A stretch of 64,000 nucleotides of DNA from SB11 sp965222995 (GTDB lineage Bacteria; Bacteroidota; Bacteroidia; UBA8524). The stretch spans positions 1,178,001-1,242,000 of the forward strand of contig OZ244977.1 of NCBI GenBank assembly GCA_965222995.1. The letters are read 5' to 3'. This document shows positions 16,802 to 26,757 of the stretch, in pieces (position 1 is the stretch's first letter; each line of letters opens with the position of its first letter). The notes under the pieces are model-generated. The model was not told the origin of the DNA and did no database searches. It worked only from the letters and a program-made list of their open reading frames with translations. A program made the position numbers and the translations under genes.

Positions 16802-19800
16802 GTGAAAAGAATACTCACATTACTAATACTATTTTCTGGTTTTTTTGGAGTTAGTAAAGCCGACCATGTTGTTGGGTCTGATATTGTGTATAGGTGTTTG
16901 GGAAACGGTAAATACGAGATTACTTTTAAGTTTTTTAGAGATTGTAACGGTTGTAATGTTGCCGGAGGTGGCGGAGGCGGAACAGGGGCATCGTGCCCTC
17001 ACCCCAGATTGACGCTCACAGGAGCTAACGGAAGCTGTAATGGGCAAAGTTTTGGAAATATATCAGTAACCCGAAGATCAATTACTGATATAACGCAGCT
17101 TTGTGGTACTACTAAAAGTGCTTGTGCAGGAGGCACTTTTCCTTATGGTATTGAAGAGCATTTATATACTGGAATCATAGATTTATCAGCACGTATAGCA
17201 CAGGGGTGCTGTAAGTTTAAAATTTCAACTACCATTTTTGTTCGTTCAACAACTATAAGTACGGGTGCAGCAAATGCGGCGTTTTATACCGAAGCCATAA
17301 TTAATGCATGCGATAGTGTATGTAACAGTTCTCCGGAGTATACCAGCTACCCTGTAGCAATTATATGTGTAGGGCAAGACTTTGTTTTTAACAATGGAGC
17401 CATTGATACGGTTGATAATGGGGACTCTCTTTCATATCAATTGGCCCCTGCATTTCAAAGTGCAACAAATAAGGTTAATTATTCAGGTAGTTTTTCAAAA
17501 GACCGTCCGTTATCATTCTTAGGGTTTCCAAATGCAGGGCTGGTTTCCCCGGCAGGGTTTCATTTAGACCCTGTTACAGGCGACTTAAGCTTTAGACCTA
17601 TAAAGGTAAATGAAACGGGAGTAATAGTTATAGAGGTAATAGAGTGGCGGCGTATAAACGGTGTGATGAAAGAAATAGGGCGAACGAGGCGAGACATGCA
17701 AGTAATAGTCGTCTCCTGTCCTAATAATAAAATACCCAGGATAAAAGGGCAGAGTGCTGTTGCCTGTGCAGGGCAACAGGTATGCATTGATATTACCACA
17801 GAAGATGATAATAAAAAGGACACCGTCCAAATATCATGGAATAGGGGAATTAGAGGGGCAGTTTTTACACATACAAATGGTAGTAAACGTTTGGCAACCG
17901 GAAGTGTCTGTTGGACCCCTACAGAAGCTGATGTGAGTAATATACCACATACATTTACAATAACAGCTAAGGATGATGCTTGCCCACTTAGTGGGGTGGC
18001 TATTCGTGCATTTTCAATAACCGTGAGGGAGACACCCAAAGCCGACCTTGATTTTACTAAACTCTCCTGTGGTCAGGTTGCTATGGAGGCTACTCCTAAA
18101 AAGAACTATCCGGGAGGGCTAGAGGTGGAGTGGCGAATACGGGATTCTTTAAATAAAACATATTTTGTTGGGGGCAATACCCTAAAAGATACCTTACAAA
18201 TGCGACCGGGTAGGAACATTGTTACCCTTATACTTAAAACTAAAACCCCGTGTGCAAATGCATTTGTGGATACTGTAGAAATAGACCCTTATGTGCAGGT
18301 TGAACTGCCTAATGATACATTTATGTGCGAGGGTAGTACCATAAAACTGGATGCCAAAACTACTTATGGCAAAGCTCCGTATTCATACCAGTGGAGTACA
18401 TCAGCCAATGATACGCTTACATCATTAACTATTGAACCTACCAGTGATACATTGGTTTATGTTGAAGTAAATGATGGTGAAGGCTGCTTCTATGCCGATA
18501 CAATAAAAATGCTTTTTAAAGAAAAACCTTTAATTGCATTAGACACAGGTAAGCGTATTTGTTTTAACGATTTTGTGCAGCTTGATGCTGGAAATGATAC
18601 CTTTCCGTCAAACTATACATATTTGTGGAATACAAATGATACAGGAAGGAAACTAACGGTATCAGACAGTAACTTCTATATAGCTGTAGTAACAGATTCG
18701 GTAGGTTGCGAAAATAGCGATACATTTAAGCTGTATGTTAATGAAGTGCCTGTAAACCTTGGACCTGACAGAAAAATTTGTGATGGCGATACAGCTAAGC
18801 TTACTGTTAATGGTGCCAATAGTTATAAATGGTATAAACTGCCAGACCCCGGAGTGGTTGGTGTTGGAAATGCATATAATCAGGTGCTTACTACACAGGC
18901 TACCTATAGGGTTACCGGAGAAATAACTTATGATGGGGTTACCTGTGAAAATGATGATACTTTGGTTATCTCTATAAACCCACTGCCTACTATTACATTC
19001 ACCAGTATTAGTGATAAGTGCGCGAAATCCGTAGCGTTTAACTTAAATGAGGGGATACAGTTTCCTACACTTACAAATGGTACTTGGCAAAGCTTGGATA
19101 ACTCTAATTGGGTAAAAAACAACCAATTTTACCCCGATTCTGTTGTAGTAACTCATCCCAGCGGGTTTGAGACTATGACAGTGAGATACGATGTTGAGGA
19201 TGTAAATGGTTGTAAGAATTTTGGAGTAACTACATTTAGGGTAATTAAATTACCCGAGGTGAATGTGAAAGATTCTTCAATATGTGCCGATAAGGGAATT
19301 TTAGATTTACGTGATGTAGTGTTACCTCCAACCAATGTGGCTCCGGGAACATGGAAGTGGACAAGTACAAGCAATGAAGCCACAGCGGCAGTAATAGGTA
19401 CAGGCTCAAATGCACAATTTGATATAGGGGCTGTTACACAAGCCCAAACGTATCCGTTTTGTTTAGAAGTTACAAATTTGTTTGGCTGTCCTAATTCTGC
19501 TTGCTTAGATATAACTGTTCGTGAAGTTCCTCTAGTTGATGCAGGCTTTATAACTCCAAAATGTGAGAATGATACAACATTTCAACTATCTGCCGCTATT
19601 GGTTTAACCCCTACAACAGGCGGAACTTGGCAAAGTGTCTCAGGAGGTATAGTAAATACCGATTGGTTTAATCCGGCGATAGTAATTGTTGGTAATCACG
19701 ATGTAGTATATACTTATGATATTCCCGGCAACAACTGCCCGGTTTCTGATACTTTAAAAATTAACGTTAAACCCAAACCTACAATAGGTTTAGTACCGCC

Positions 19801-21067
19801 GGCTGCTCTATGTGCTAGTGCAGGCACCACCAACTTTATGAGTAATGCTAACCCAATGGGTGGAACATGGAGTGGAGACGGAATGGTTGCCAATGGAGAT
19901 TTTGATGCAGCCAATAATATTGGTTTAAGTAATTTTAGGTATGATTATACTGCACCTAACGGGTGTAGCCACTTTGTAACAGGCAGCGTAAATGTAGACC
20001 CTCTACCGACAGTAGCTATTCTTACACCACCTGCTTCATGTTCAGGAATACCACTTGACTTGGAAGGACAATTTTCAAATGCTAATGGAATTACGTGGAC
20101 TGGCTCAGCAACAGGAGCATTTAACCCTGTAAATGCCACCCAAACAACCTACACACAAGGTGCCGGAGACGGTGATTGTGTAGACATAACTTTAACAACA
20201 AATGGAAGCGGTGCTTGTCCCGATGCTAGCCAAACAATAAATATTTGCTTTTATCCCATTCCAAGTGCTACAATAGTTGCAAACCCCGAAGATGGCTGCC
20301 AACCGTTATTTGTAGGTTTTAGTGCTGTAACCGACTTACCTGATAATGCTAAATATGAGTGGGATTTCGGAGACCCGCAAAGCCCCAACAATACCTCAAC
20401 ATTGCTTGCACCGAACCATACGTTTAATGGCAATGGTACGTTTGGTGTAAACCTTAAAGTTACATCAGAAAACAATTGTGAGAATAATGCATTAACTAAG
20501 CAAATAGTAGTTCACCCTAAACCTGTAGCTAGTATTGATGCAGATTATTGGATAACAACTGTATTACAAACTGCAATAAACTTTAAAAACACTTCAACTG
20601 TAGATGTCCCGGGTATAATAATTGACAAGTTTTGGAAATTTGGAGACCCTGATAGTAATGTATCTACAATAAATGACCCTTCGTTTGAATACCCTGCTGA
20701 TTCTGCTGGATATTGGGTGAGTTTGCGGATTGTTACCGATAAAGGCTGTGAAGATGTAACCACAAGGCGATTGACTATTTTGCCTAAAGTAACCGTATTT
20801 ATCCCTAGCGGGTTTGTACCTAATGGGGTAGGAGCTAGTGAGAATGAACGTTTCTATGTTACAGCAGACGATTATAGCTCAATAGATATAAAAGTATTCT
20901 CAAGATGGGGAGAATTATTGTACCAATCGAATGATATTACTGAAGGCTGGGACGGTACATATAAAGGAGAACCTGTTGCTAATGGCGTGTATACCTATGT
21001 TGTTGATGTTGTAGATTTATTGGGCAATGCATTGCTGTATAAAGGAACTGTAACTCTTATACGATAA
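16802..21067 (+). CDS. Very large secreted adhesin-like protein with gliding-motility (CHU_C, T9SS type B) C-terminal domain
   Basis: 1421 residues from GTG 16802, which opens the signal peptide (RILTLLILFSGFFGVSKA). Next comes a Cys-rich N-terminal region containing a six-glycine run (residues about 58-64), then many repeated Ig/PKD-like beta-sandwich modules with Cys pairs (IKLDAKTTYGKAPYSYQWS, AGNDTFPSNYTYLWNTND, KYEWDFGDPQ). The last about 85 residues are the gliding motility-associated C-terminal domain: VFIPSGFVPNG, IKVFSRWGELLYQS, EGWDGTYKGEPVANGVYTY. This type B signal routes proteins through the type IX system to the cell surface. Adhesion or gliding is inferred from family only. It is monocistronic. 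Confidence 0.87.
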   Translation: MKRILTLLILFSGFFGVSKADHVVGSDIVYRCLGNGKYEITFKFFRDCNGCNVAGGGGGGTGASCPHPRLTLTGANGSCNGQSFGNISVTRRSITDITQLCGTTKSACAGGTFPYGIEEHLYTGIIDLSARIAQGCCKFKISTTIFVRSTTISTGAANAAFYTEAIINACDSVCNSSPEYTSYPVAIICVGQDFVFNNGAIDTVDNGDSLSYQLAPAFQSATNKVNYSGSFSKDRPLSFLGFPNAGLVSPAGFHLDPVTGDLSFRPIKVNETGVIVIEVIEWRRINGVMKEIGRTRRDMQVIVVSCPNNKIPRIKGQSAVACAGQQVCIDITTEDDNKKDTVQISWNRGIRGAVFTHTNGSKRLATGSVCWTPTEADVSNIPHTFTITAKDDACPLSGVAIRAFSITVRETPKADLDFTKLSCGQVAMEATPKKNYPGGLEVEWRIRDSLNKTYFVGGNTLKDTLQMRPGRNIVTLILKTKTPCANAFVDTVEIDPYVQVELPNDTFMCEGSTIKLDAKTTYGKAPYSYQWSTSANDTLTSLTIEPTSDTLVYVEVNDGEGCFYADTIKMLFKEKPLIALDTGKRICFNDFVQLDAGNDTFPSNYTYLWNTNDTGRKLTVSDSNFYIAVVTDSVGCENSDTFKLYVNEVPVNLGPDRKICDGDTAKLTVNGANSYKWYKLPDPGVVGVGNAYNQVLTTQATYRVTGEITYDGVTCENDDTLVISINPLPTITFTSISDKCAKSVAFNLNEGIQFPTLTNGTWQSLDNSNWVKNNQFYPDSVVVTHPSGFETMTVRYDVEDVNGCKNFGVTTFRVIKLPEVNVKDSSICADKGILDLRDVVLPPTNVAPGTWKWTSTSNEATAAVIGTGSNAQFDIGAVTQAQTYPFCLEVTNLFGCPNSACLDITVREVPLVDAGFITPKCENDTTFQLSAAIGLTPTTGGTWQSVSGGIVNTDWFNPAIVIVGNHDVVYTYDIPGNNCPVSDTLKINVKPKPTIGLVPPAALCASAGTTNFMSNANPMGGTWSGDGMVANGDFDAANNIGLSNFRYDYTAPNGCSHFVTGSVNVDPLPTVAILTPPASCSGIPLDLEGQFSNANGITWTGSATGAFNPVNATQTTYTQGAGDGDCVDITLTTNGSGACPDASQTINICFYPIPSATIVANPEDGCQPLFVGFSAVTDLPDNAKYEWDFGDPQSPNNTSTLLAPNHTFNGNGTFGVNLKVTSENNCENNALTKQIVVHPKPVASIDADYWITTVLQTAINFKNTSTVDVPGIIIDKFWKFGDPDSNVSTINDPSFEYPADSAGYWVSLRIVTDKGCEDVTTRRLTILPKVTVFIPSGFVPNGVGASENERFYVTADDYSSIDIKVFSRWGELLYQSNDITEGWDGTYKGEPVANGVYTYVVDVVDLLGNALLYKGTVTLIR

Positions 21068-21082
21068 TCTATTGCAAGTAGG

Positions 21083-21090
21083 TATATTTG
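21083..21090 (+). promoter_or_regulatory. Putative -7 box of ung
   Basis: TATATTTG matches TAnnTTTG and would give a leader of about 20 nt before the ATG at 21115. No good -33 element lies at the expected distance. Confidence 0.3.
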
Positions 21091-21114
21091 AGAGAATAAT
21101 ACCATTTGCAATTT

Positions 21115-21801
21115 ATGTCTGAAGCAAAACCTATATCGTTAGAAGAAAGCTGGCTTGAGATTCTCCGTGATGAATTTAACAAACCTTATTTCAAGGCACT
21201 AAAGTCGTTCTTAACAGAGGAAAAATCAAAATATGCAGTTTACCCTCCGGGTAGTTTAATATTTAATGCTTTAAACCTTACTCCATTCAATAAAGTAAAA
21301 GTTGTTATTATAGGACAAGACCCGTATCATGGACCGGGGCAAGCACATGGCTTATGTTTTTCAGTACAATCAGGTGTTAAGCAACCTCCATCGCTCGTAA
21401 ACATATTTAAAGAAATAAGAGATGATTTAGGCATTTCAATGTCTGAGAATAACGGAAATCTTGAGAGCTGGGCTAAACAAGGGGTATTGTTGCTAAATGC
21501 AACATTAACGGTTAGGGCAAGACAAGCAGGTTCGCACCAAAACAAAGGGTGGGAGCAGTTTACCGATAAAATTATAGCTGAACTAGCCAACAATAACGAA
21601 GGCTTGGTTTTTCTTCTATGGGGTAGATATGCTCAAAACAAGGCTGCTTTGGTAAGCTCTACTAAACACCATATTTTAAAAGCTGCACACCCTTCGCCAT
21701 TTTCAGCTTATAATGGTTTTATGGGGTGCAAACACTTCTCACAAGTCAATGCATATTTGGTACAGCAGGGTAAACAACCTATAAACTGGGAGATAGAATA
21801 G
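21115..21801 (+). CDS. ung: Uracil-DNA glycosylase, family 1
   Basis: 228 residues from ATG 21115 (the TTG nine bases upstream is not needed). It shows the water-activating loop VVIIGQDPYHGPGQAHGLCF (Asp about 69), VLLLNATLTVRARQAGSH and the minor-groove loop AAHPSPFSAYNGFMGCKHF, all diagnostic of family 1 UNG. It removes uracil from DNA in base excision repair. Single gene, followed by a strong hairpin terminator at 21837-21867 shared with the convergent lipoprotein gene. Confidence 0.96.
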   Translation: MSEAKPISLEESWLEILRDEFNKPYFKALKSFLTEEKSKYAVYPPGSLIFNALNLTPFNKVKVVIIGQDPYHGPGQAHGLCFSVQSGVKQPPSLVNIFKEIRDDLGISMSENNGNLESWAKQGVLLLNATLTVRARQAGSHQNKGWEQFTDKIIAELANNNEGLVFLLWGRYAQNKAALVSSTKHHILKAAHPSPFSAYNGFMGCKHFSQVNAYLVQQGKQPINWEIE

Positions 21802-21836
21802 AAGAGTTGGATAACTAAGAATAATAGGAGCATAAA

Positions 21837-21867
21837 AAAAGCCTCTCGAAACTTTCGAGAGGCTTTT
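21837..21867. terminator. Bidirectional intrinsic terminator between ung and the TPR/OmpA-like gene
   Basis: AAAAGCCTCTCGAA (21837-21850) pairs perfectly with TTCGAGAGGCTTTT (21854-21867) around a 3-nt loop. A-tract and T-tract flank it, so it can serve both convergent genes. Confidence 0.85.
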
Positions 21868-21887
21868 ATATTTATATGATTAGTAAA

Positions 21888-23666
21888 TTATCTAAATAAG
21901 TTAACAAACTCAGGTTTGTCTTTCACATCACGAAACTCCATATCATCTTTAGCACGGTCTTTCAAATCACCATTAAGCTGGAATGCTCTGGCTAAGTTAT
22001 TAGTAATACCGTCTACAGAACCTTTACGTGCTGAAACAACAGCCATTAGGTAATAGGTTGAACCGTCTTTCTTATCAGCAGGGATACAGTCAAAAGTTTT
22101 TTGTGCATCATCATATTGCTTTTTAAGCAAGTAAGCTAAACCAACATTATAGTTACATGAAGTACTGTTAAAGCTTTCTATAGCACTTTCATATTTACCC
22201 ATACGAGTGTAAAGAACACCTAGGTTATAGTCAGGGTTTACATTGCTATTGTTTTTAGATTTAGCTGAACGGTATTTTTCTTCAGCATCTAAAAACTGGT
22301 TATTCATTTTGTATGCAACACCCATATTGTTAAGTACAAAAGCGTTATTAGCATCTAAACCGTCAGCAGTTCTAAGGTTTTTCATTGCATCTTCATTCTC
22401 ACCTAATTGTAGGTTAGCAACTGCAAGGTTGTTATACCCTCTCCAGTCATTACTATATTTACCTACATAGTGGCTATAAATACGCTTACGTTCTTTAGGT
22501 TCGTTTGAAATTTTACCAAGTTGTAGCAACTCAGCTTGGCTAAGGTCATCAAGCGATGAAGCTGATGCTAAAAGCTCGTCATTGGTTTTTAAACCACCTT
22601 TAGCAGTAAACATAATAGTAGACCTTCTTAATTTAGGTAACATATATGTTTTCATTTTCTCATAAGAAGCTGCATGTTGAGATTTGATACGTACTTCTTT
22701 TTCATCATCACTAATATTGCTATTATTCATAATAGCTAATATTCCATCTTTGTCATCAAGGTCTGAAGCTTGAACTAAAGCTTTCCAACCTTTCCAGTCT
22801 TCTTTATAAGAATTTGCAGCTTTAAAATTACTGTCAAACATCTCATAGCGACCGAATTTTTTTAGATATTGCTTAAACCATTTAACTGTAGACTCTGAAC
22901 GGTCATTAGAAAGAGCTTCGTTTCTTTCTATCTCACCATCAGGTGAAGCGTAAGAGTTAAAGCTTAAGCCTTTAATTTCAAAATTAGGGTCTTTTAATAA
23001 TTCAGTTAGTGATTCTATTTGCGATTTATTATTAATATCAGCATTACGATCCTTGAAATTAGGATTAAAAGTAGCTCTATTAATCAAGTAGTAAACTTCA
23101 ATTGATTTTGTTTTATCAACCGGTACGTACTCATCTACTGAAAGTAAAACGTCTTCGTTAGATTTCAACATACGAGATGTAGTAATAATACCATCAGCAA
23201 GTTTAGTTTCAGGTAAATTAATACATTGATTCAATTCTCTTTCTTCACCTTTAATCATAAAAGTGTTTTTAGCTACAAGAGTTGAGTTTTTCATACTTTC
23301 CTCATAAGCAAACTTATCAGTATGTACTATTGTTCCACCTTCACTGTAACTAATCGCTCCTTTAGATTTGCTTGTTTTTTCACCCTTAATAGTAAATGGC
23401 GGGCGTGAGTTTGCCTCATCACCATACTTAAGTACAGGTTCAACTTTAACTTGGGCTCTCTTGTTAAGTTTTTTTGCAGGCACAGTAACTGTTACTTCAT
23501 ACTCAACAGAATCACCATGCAGTTCCAATACTTTAGGTGAAGAGTTGTACTCCACACTTTCCTCGTAGTTTTTTGCAGCTTTTTTAATGTTTTGGCACGC
23601 TGCAATTGACAATACCGAAAGGGCAATTGCCGGAACACTAATTGACTTAATGCTAATTAATTTCAT
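21888..23666 (-). CDS. TPR lipoprotein with OmpA-like region
   Basis: 592 residues from ATG 23666; it opens a lipoprotein signal ending in SIAAC. Residues about 30-190 are beta-rich with the odd pattern EYEVTVTVPAKKLNKRAQVK, then an OmpA-like segment (INRATFNPNFKD, IKGLSFNSYASPDGEIERNE, LSNDRSESTVKWF), a helical region, and C-terminal tetratricopeptide repeats (YNNLAVANLQLGENEDAMKN, VLNNMGVAYKMNNQFLDAEE, YNLGVLYTRMGKYESAIESF). It is probably an outer-membrane lipoprotein contacting peptidoglycan and partner proteins. The specific role is unknown; the domain mix recalls envelope scaffolds but not a named family I can assign. Confidence 0.8.
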   Translation of the reverse strand: MKLISIKSISVPAIALSVLSIAACQNIKKAAKNYEESVEYNSSPKVLELHGDSVEYEVTVTVPAKKLNKRAQVKVEPVLKYGDEANSRPPFTIKGEKTSKSKGAISYSEGGTIVHTDKFAYEESMKNSTLVAKNTFMIKGEERELNQCINLPETKLADGIITTSRMLKSNEDVLLSVDEYVPVDKTKSIEVYYLINRATFNPNFKDRNADINNKSQIESLTELLKDPNFEIKGLSFNSYASPDGEIERNEALSNDRSESTVKWFKQYLKKFGRYEMFDSNFKAANSYKEDWKGWKALVQASDLDDKDGILAIMNNSNISDDEKEVRIKSQHAASYEKMKTYMLPKLRRSTIMFTAKGGLKTNDELLASASSLDDLSQAELLQLGKISNEPKERKRIYSHYVGKYSNDWRGYNNLAVANLQLGENEDAMKNLRTADGLDANNAFVLNNMGVAYKMNNQFLDAEEKYRSAKSKNNSNVNPDYNLGVLYTRMGKYESAIESFNSTSCNYNVGLAYLLKKQYDDAQKTFDCIPADKKDGSTYYLMAVVSARKGSVDGITNNLARAFQLNGDLKDRAKDDMEFRDVKDKPEFVNLFR

Positions 23667-23860
23667 AAGTTTCGTAACGATATTTACGCTTTTGTAAATT
23701 TCTAATCTTTGCAAATGTATGTATTTTCTAATTAATCAGTTAGAATTTTTTAAGATTATAATGTAAAGTTTTTATGATTTATCATAAGTTTTGCATGCAG
23801 GGTTACTAGTTTGTTTAGCATAAAAAGTAGTTTTTTAGAAAAGTAGTATCATTGTAACAA

Positions 23861-24541
23861 ATGACTAATAAAGTAGTAAGCATAGTAGATACCAATATTT
23901 TTCAGCGGAATGATAACATGGTTTTGCACGACTTAAACCTTACTGTAAACAAAGGCGACTTTGTGTATTTAATAGGTAAAACAGGGAGTGGAAAGTCTAG
24001 TTTATTGAAAACACTTTATGGGGATTTGCCCTTGAAGGAGGGGAGTGTTACCGTAGCAGGAGTGGACTTGTTAAATATTAGTCGTAAAAAAACATCTCAG
24101 CTTCGACGAAAATTAGGAATCGTTTTCCAAGATTTTCAATTGTTACACGATAGAACTTTATATAATAACCTGGAATTTGTTTTAAAATCTACGGGATGGA
24201 AGAACAAAAACGACAGAAAACAAAGAATTGAAGAGGTATTAGAACATGTTGGGCTAATAAGAAAAGAGCATAAAATGCCCCATGAACTTTCTGGAGGGGA
24301 GCAGCAACGCGTAGTAATAGCCAGGGCATTACTTAATAACCCCGAACTTATTATTGCCGATGAACCCACCGGAAATCTTGACCCTGAGGTTGCCGATGAT
24401 ATAATGCAAATGCTAATGACCATTAATAGTGAGGGTACAGCTATAATAATGGCAACCCACGACTATAGATTGATAAATAAGTTTAATGGTACGGTATATA
24501 AATGTGAGGGTGGGAAAGTGTATTCTACGACTGTAAGCTAA
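23861..24541 (+). CDS. ftsE: FtsE-like cell-division ABC ATP-binding protein
   Basis: 226 residues, the FtsE length. Complete ATPase motifs: Walker A IGKTGSGKSS, Q-loop IVFQDFQLL, signature ELSGGEQQRVVIARALL, Walker B ELIIADEPTGNLDP, H-loop IIMATHDYRLI. FtsE with the membrane partner FtsX controls septal peptidoglycan hydrolases; ftsX is not adjacent here, as is common in Bacteroidota. LolD-type lipoprotein release or MacB-type ATPases are close relatives, so the assignment rests on length and N-terminal form (LHDLNLTVNKGDFVYLIG). Its last 17 nt overlap the convergent glycosyltransferase gene. Confidence 0.8.
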   Translation: MTNKVVSIVDTNIFQRNDNMVLHDLNLTVNKGDFVYLIGKTGSGKSSLLKTLYGDLPLKEGSVTVAGVDLLNISRKKTSQLRRKLGIVFQDFQLLHDRTLYNNLEFVLKSTGWKNKNDRKQRIEEVLEHVGLIRKEHKMPHELSGGEQQRVVIARALLNNPELIIADEPTGNLDPEVADDIMQMLMTINSEGTAIIMATHDYRLINKFNGTVYKCEGGKVYSTTVS

Positions 24542-25670
24542 GTTCTTCGGCAAAAATACCTGTGAGTATTTTTATATTTTCAGCATTAGCAAAGTGTTTA
24601 CCCAAAATGCTTTCACGTTCAAGAATATCATCTTCTGAAAACTCTTTCTTCCAGGTTTGATTAATAGCCTTTATAAAATCTGTAGGCTTGTTTGCTTTTA
24701 CACACAATTCTTCAAGCCCTGTATTTTTTACCATTTTATCATTTACAACACAGTGCCTGCCTATAAATAAACTATTAATCAACTTAAGTTTAATACCTGT
24801 GCTTTGGAAAGTAGGGAGTACATTTATATGTGCATTTTTAATAAGCGATAATATCTCATCAGACTTTAGCTTATCTTTAAGTTTAATATGAGAATACTTC
24901 TCAATTTCAGTTTTTAAAGCAAGAGACGGGCTATTACCGGCAATAATTGCAGGGTAATGTAATTGGGAAAGTACATTCTTTACTAGAAAAAGTGCTGCTT
25001 CATCGTTCTCACCCACTCCTAAGTTGCCATGATATAATAAATACTTTCCTTTGCCGGCTTCAATGTTCACCTCAGTATTCGGATGGAAAGCGGGTAAGTA
25101 AATGGCATTTTTATAATGTTTTTGGAAGTATTTATAGTCATTGGGAGATATGGCTGCCACAACCGAAGCATGTTTAAGGTTATTCTCAAACTTTTTCAGT
25201 CGTTCGCTTTCTAAACGGAAGAAGTATTTTTTAAAGAAAGAATCTTCTACCATTTCTAAATTCTTATAATAGTCGTGCTCTATGTTATGTGTGCGGACTA
25301 TTTTAATTCTGTCTTTTAAAGAGGGGTGGTCTAAATAATAACAGCAATGTAAACCCTCGAACAAAATCGGGAAATCGTTTTTGTTCAAATTCTCAATCAT
25401 TGCTTTTGTATTGCGGGTAGCTACTATATATGGTAGCTTACCGTAAAAAGGGTTGCGGAATGTTCGTCGGGGATAATAAGTTACTGTCTTGCAGATTTTT
25501 TTCAAGTCTGCGGCACTTCCCCTACCATATTGGTAACAGTGCAGGTGAATTTTGACACCTTCTTTATAAAGTGCTTGAAGTTTGTAGTAAATGTCTACCA
25601 CACCACCGTAATTTGGGGGGCTGGGGACATCAAAAGCAATTACATTCAGTTCTTTACCTAACATTAGCAT
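24525..25670 (-). CDS. Glycosyltransferase (GT-B, GT4-like)
   Basis: 381 residues. The N-terminal domain begins LNVIAFDVPSPPNYGGVVDI (acceptor-domain glycine loop). The C-terminal donor domain shows GKYLLYHGNLGVGENDEAAL, PAIIAGNSPS and NVLPTFQSTGIKLKLINSL, where the ExxK-like region binds the nucleotide sugar. It is a predicted cytoplasmic retaining glycosyltransferase of cell-surface glycan synthesis; the sugar is unknown. ATG at 25670 (a second Met at 25664) lies within the last 17 nt of the preceding glycosyltransferase gene, so the pair is translationally coupled. It overlaps ftsE tail to tail. Confidence 0.8.
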   Translation of the reverse strand: MLMLGKELNVIAFDVPSPPNYGGVVDIYYKLQALYKEGVKIHLHCYQYGRGSAADLKKICKTVTYYPRRTFRNPFYGKLPYIVATRNTKAMIENLNKNDFPILFEGLHCCYYLDHPSLKDRIKIVRTHNIEHDYYKNLEMVEDSFFKKYFFRLESERLKKFENNLKHASVVAAISPNDYKYFQKHYKNAIYLPAFHPNTEVNIEAGKGKYLLYHGNLGVGENDEAALFLVKNVLSQLHYPAIIAGNSPSLALKTEIEKYSHIKLKDKLKSDEILSLIKNAHINVLPTFQSTGIKLKLINSLFIGRHCVVNDKMVKNTGLEELCVKANKPTDFIKAINQTWKKEFSEDDILERESILGKHFANAENIKILTGIFAEELSLQS

Positions 25671-26757
25671 AAAAACCTGCCAATTTTCTACTTTCCTCTT
25701 CCCAGTTCAACACTGAACGTGCTTTGAGGCAATTTTCTGCAAGTGTATTATAAAGACTTTTATCTTTAGCTAAAAGTTTTACTTGCTCTGCCACAGATTT
25801 TGGATTTGCTTCAGCAAATACCATTACATTAAACTGCTCATTCATTCTCTCGTACTCAGGAAATTTGTTGGCTATGGTAGGTAGAAGTGCGTGTATATGA
25901 TCGAAAAATTTATTGTTAAGTGAATAATAATAACTTAGTCCAACATTTTCAGAAACGTTGAGACCAAGATATGCTTTTGTTGTTATAAAATGCAAGTTTT
26001 CAGGCTCAATTTTACCAAAAAATTTCACCTGATGTTCTACTTTTCGTTCTTTTACGCGGGTTCGCAACGTTTCACTCAAATCACCTTCGCCAACCAACCA
26101 AAGTTTAAAATCAGGCAATAAAGGCATCATATCAATATAATGTTCAATGCCCCGTGATGCATTTAAAGCCCCTTGGTACAATAAAACATTTTCTTCTTTC
26201 TTTTCATTGGGGATGGGCTTTGTTACAGGGGCATTAACAATAGTGGCAAAAGGGACTTTGTACTTTTTTGCAAATAATTCTGCAAGCATGGGGCCTACAG
26301 TATAGCAATATTTCAGCTTAGGTATATAAGTGTTGGCAATCCATTCCCAAATGCGTTTTACTTTAGGTCGGCTAACTACTTCGGGCACTTCTGTAAAATA
26401 CTCATGGGCATCAAAAACAATAGGTTTGCCTTTTAATTTGCCTATATGGTAACAGGGGAGAAGGGTATCCAAATCTATTGCACATATAATGTTAAAAGAA
26501 TTAAATAATAAAAGAAAAAACAGACGGATATTATACTCAGCATAAAAGGCAAACCCTTTTTTAAAAAAACAATAAAGTCGTGTCTGTATGTAACTTTGAT
26601 TCTTTAGCGGTTTTGAGTCAGGAAGCTTACGACCTATAAGTTGCACCTCATAACCTTCGTTTGCCAAGGTGCTACAAATGCGTTGCATCCGTTGGTCGTA
26701 GGTTAAATCGTTTATAACGGTAAAAACTATTTTCTTTTTTCGTTCAGGCTTACCCAT
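25654..26757 (-). CDS. Glycosyltransferase (GT-B, GT4-like)
   Basis: 367 residues. The N-terminal domain shows IVFTVINDLTYDQRMQRIC and a hydrophobic patch (about 75-105) that may touch the membrane; the C-terminal domain shows ENVLLYQGALNASRGIEHYI, FKLWLVGEGDLSE and NVGLSYYYSLNNKFFDHIHA, the sugar-nucleotide site. ATG 26757 lies inside the end of recQ (31-nt overlap), and its own end overlaps the next glycosyltransferase. The two glycosyltransferases probably act in the same surface-glycan pathway, with linkage to recQ only transcriptional. Confidence 0.82.
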   Translation of the reverse strand: MGKPERKKKIVFTVINDLTYDQRMQRICSTLANEGYEVQLIGRKLPDSKPLKNQSYIQTRLYCFFKKGFAFYAEYNIRLFFLLLFNSFNIICAIDLDTLLPCYHIGKLKGKPIVFDAHEYFTEVPEVVSRPKVKRIWEWIANTYIPKLKYCYTVGPMLAELFAKKYKVPFATIVNAPVTKPIPNEKKEENVLLYQGALNASRGIEHYIDMMPLLPDFKLWLVGEGDLSETLRTRVKERKVEHQVKFFGKIEPENLHFITTKAYLGLNVSENVGLSYYYSLNNKFFDHIHALLPTIANKFPEYERMNEQFNVMVFAEANPKSVAEQVKLLAKDKSLYNTLAENCLKARSVLNWEEESRKLAGFYANVR

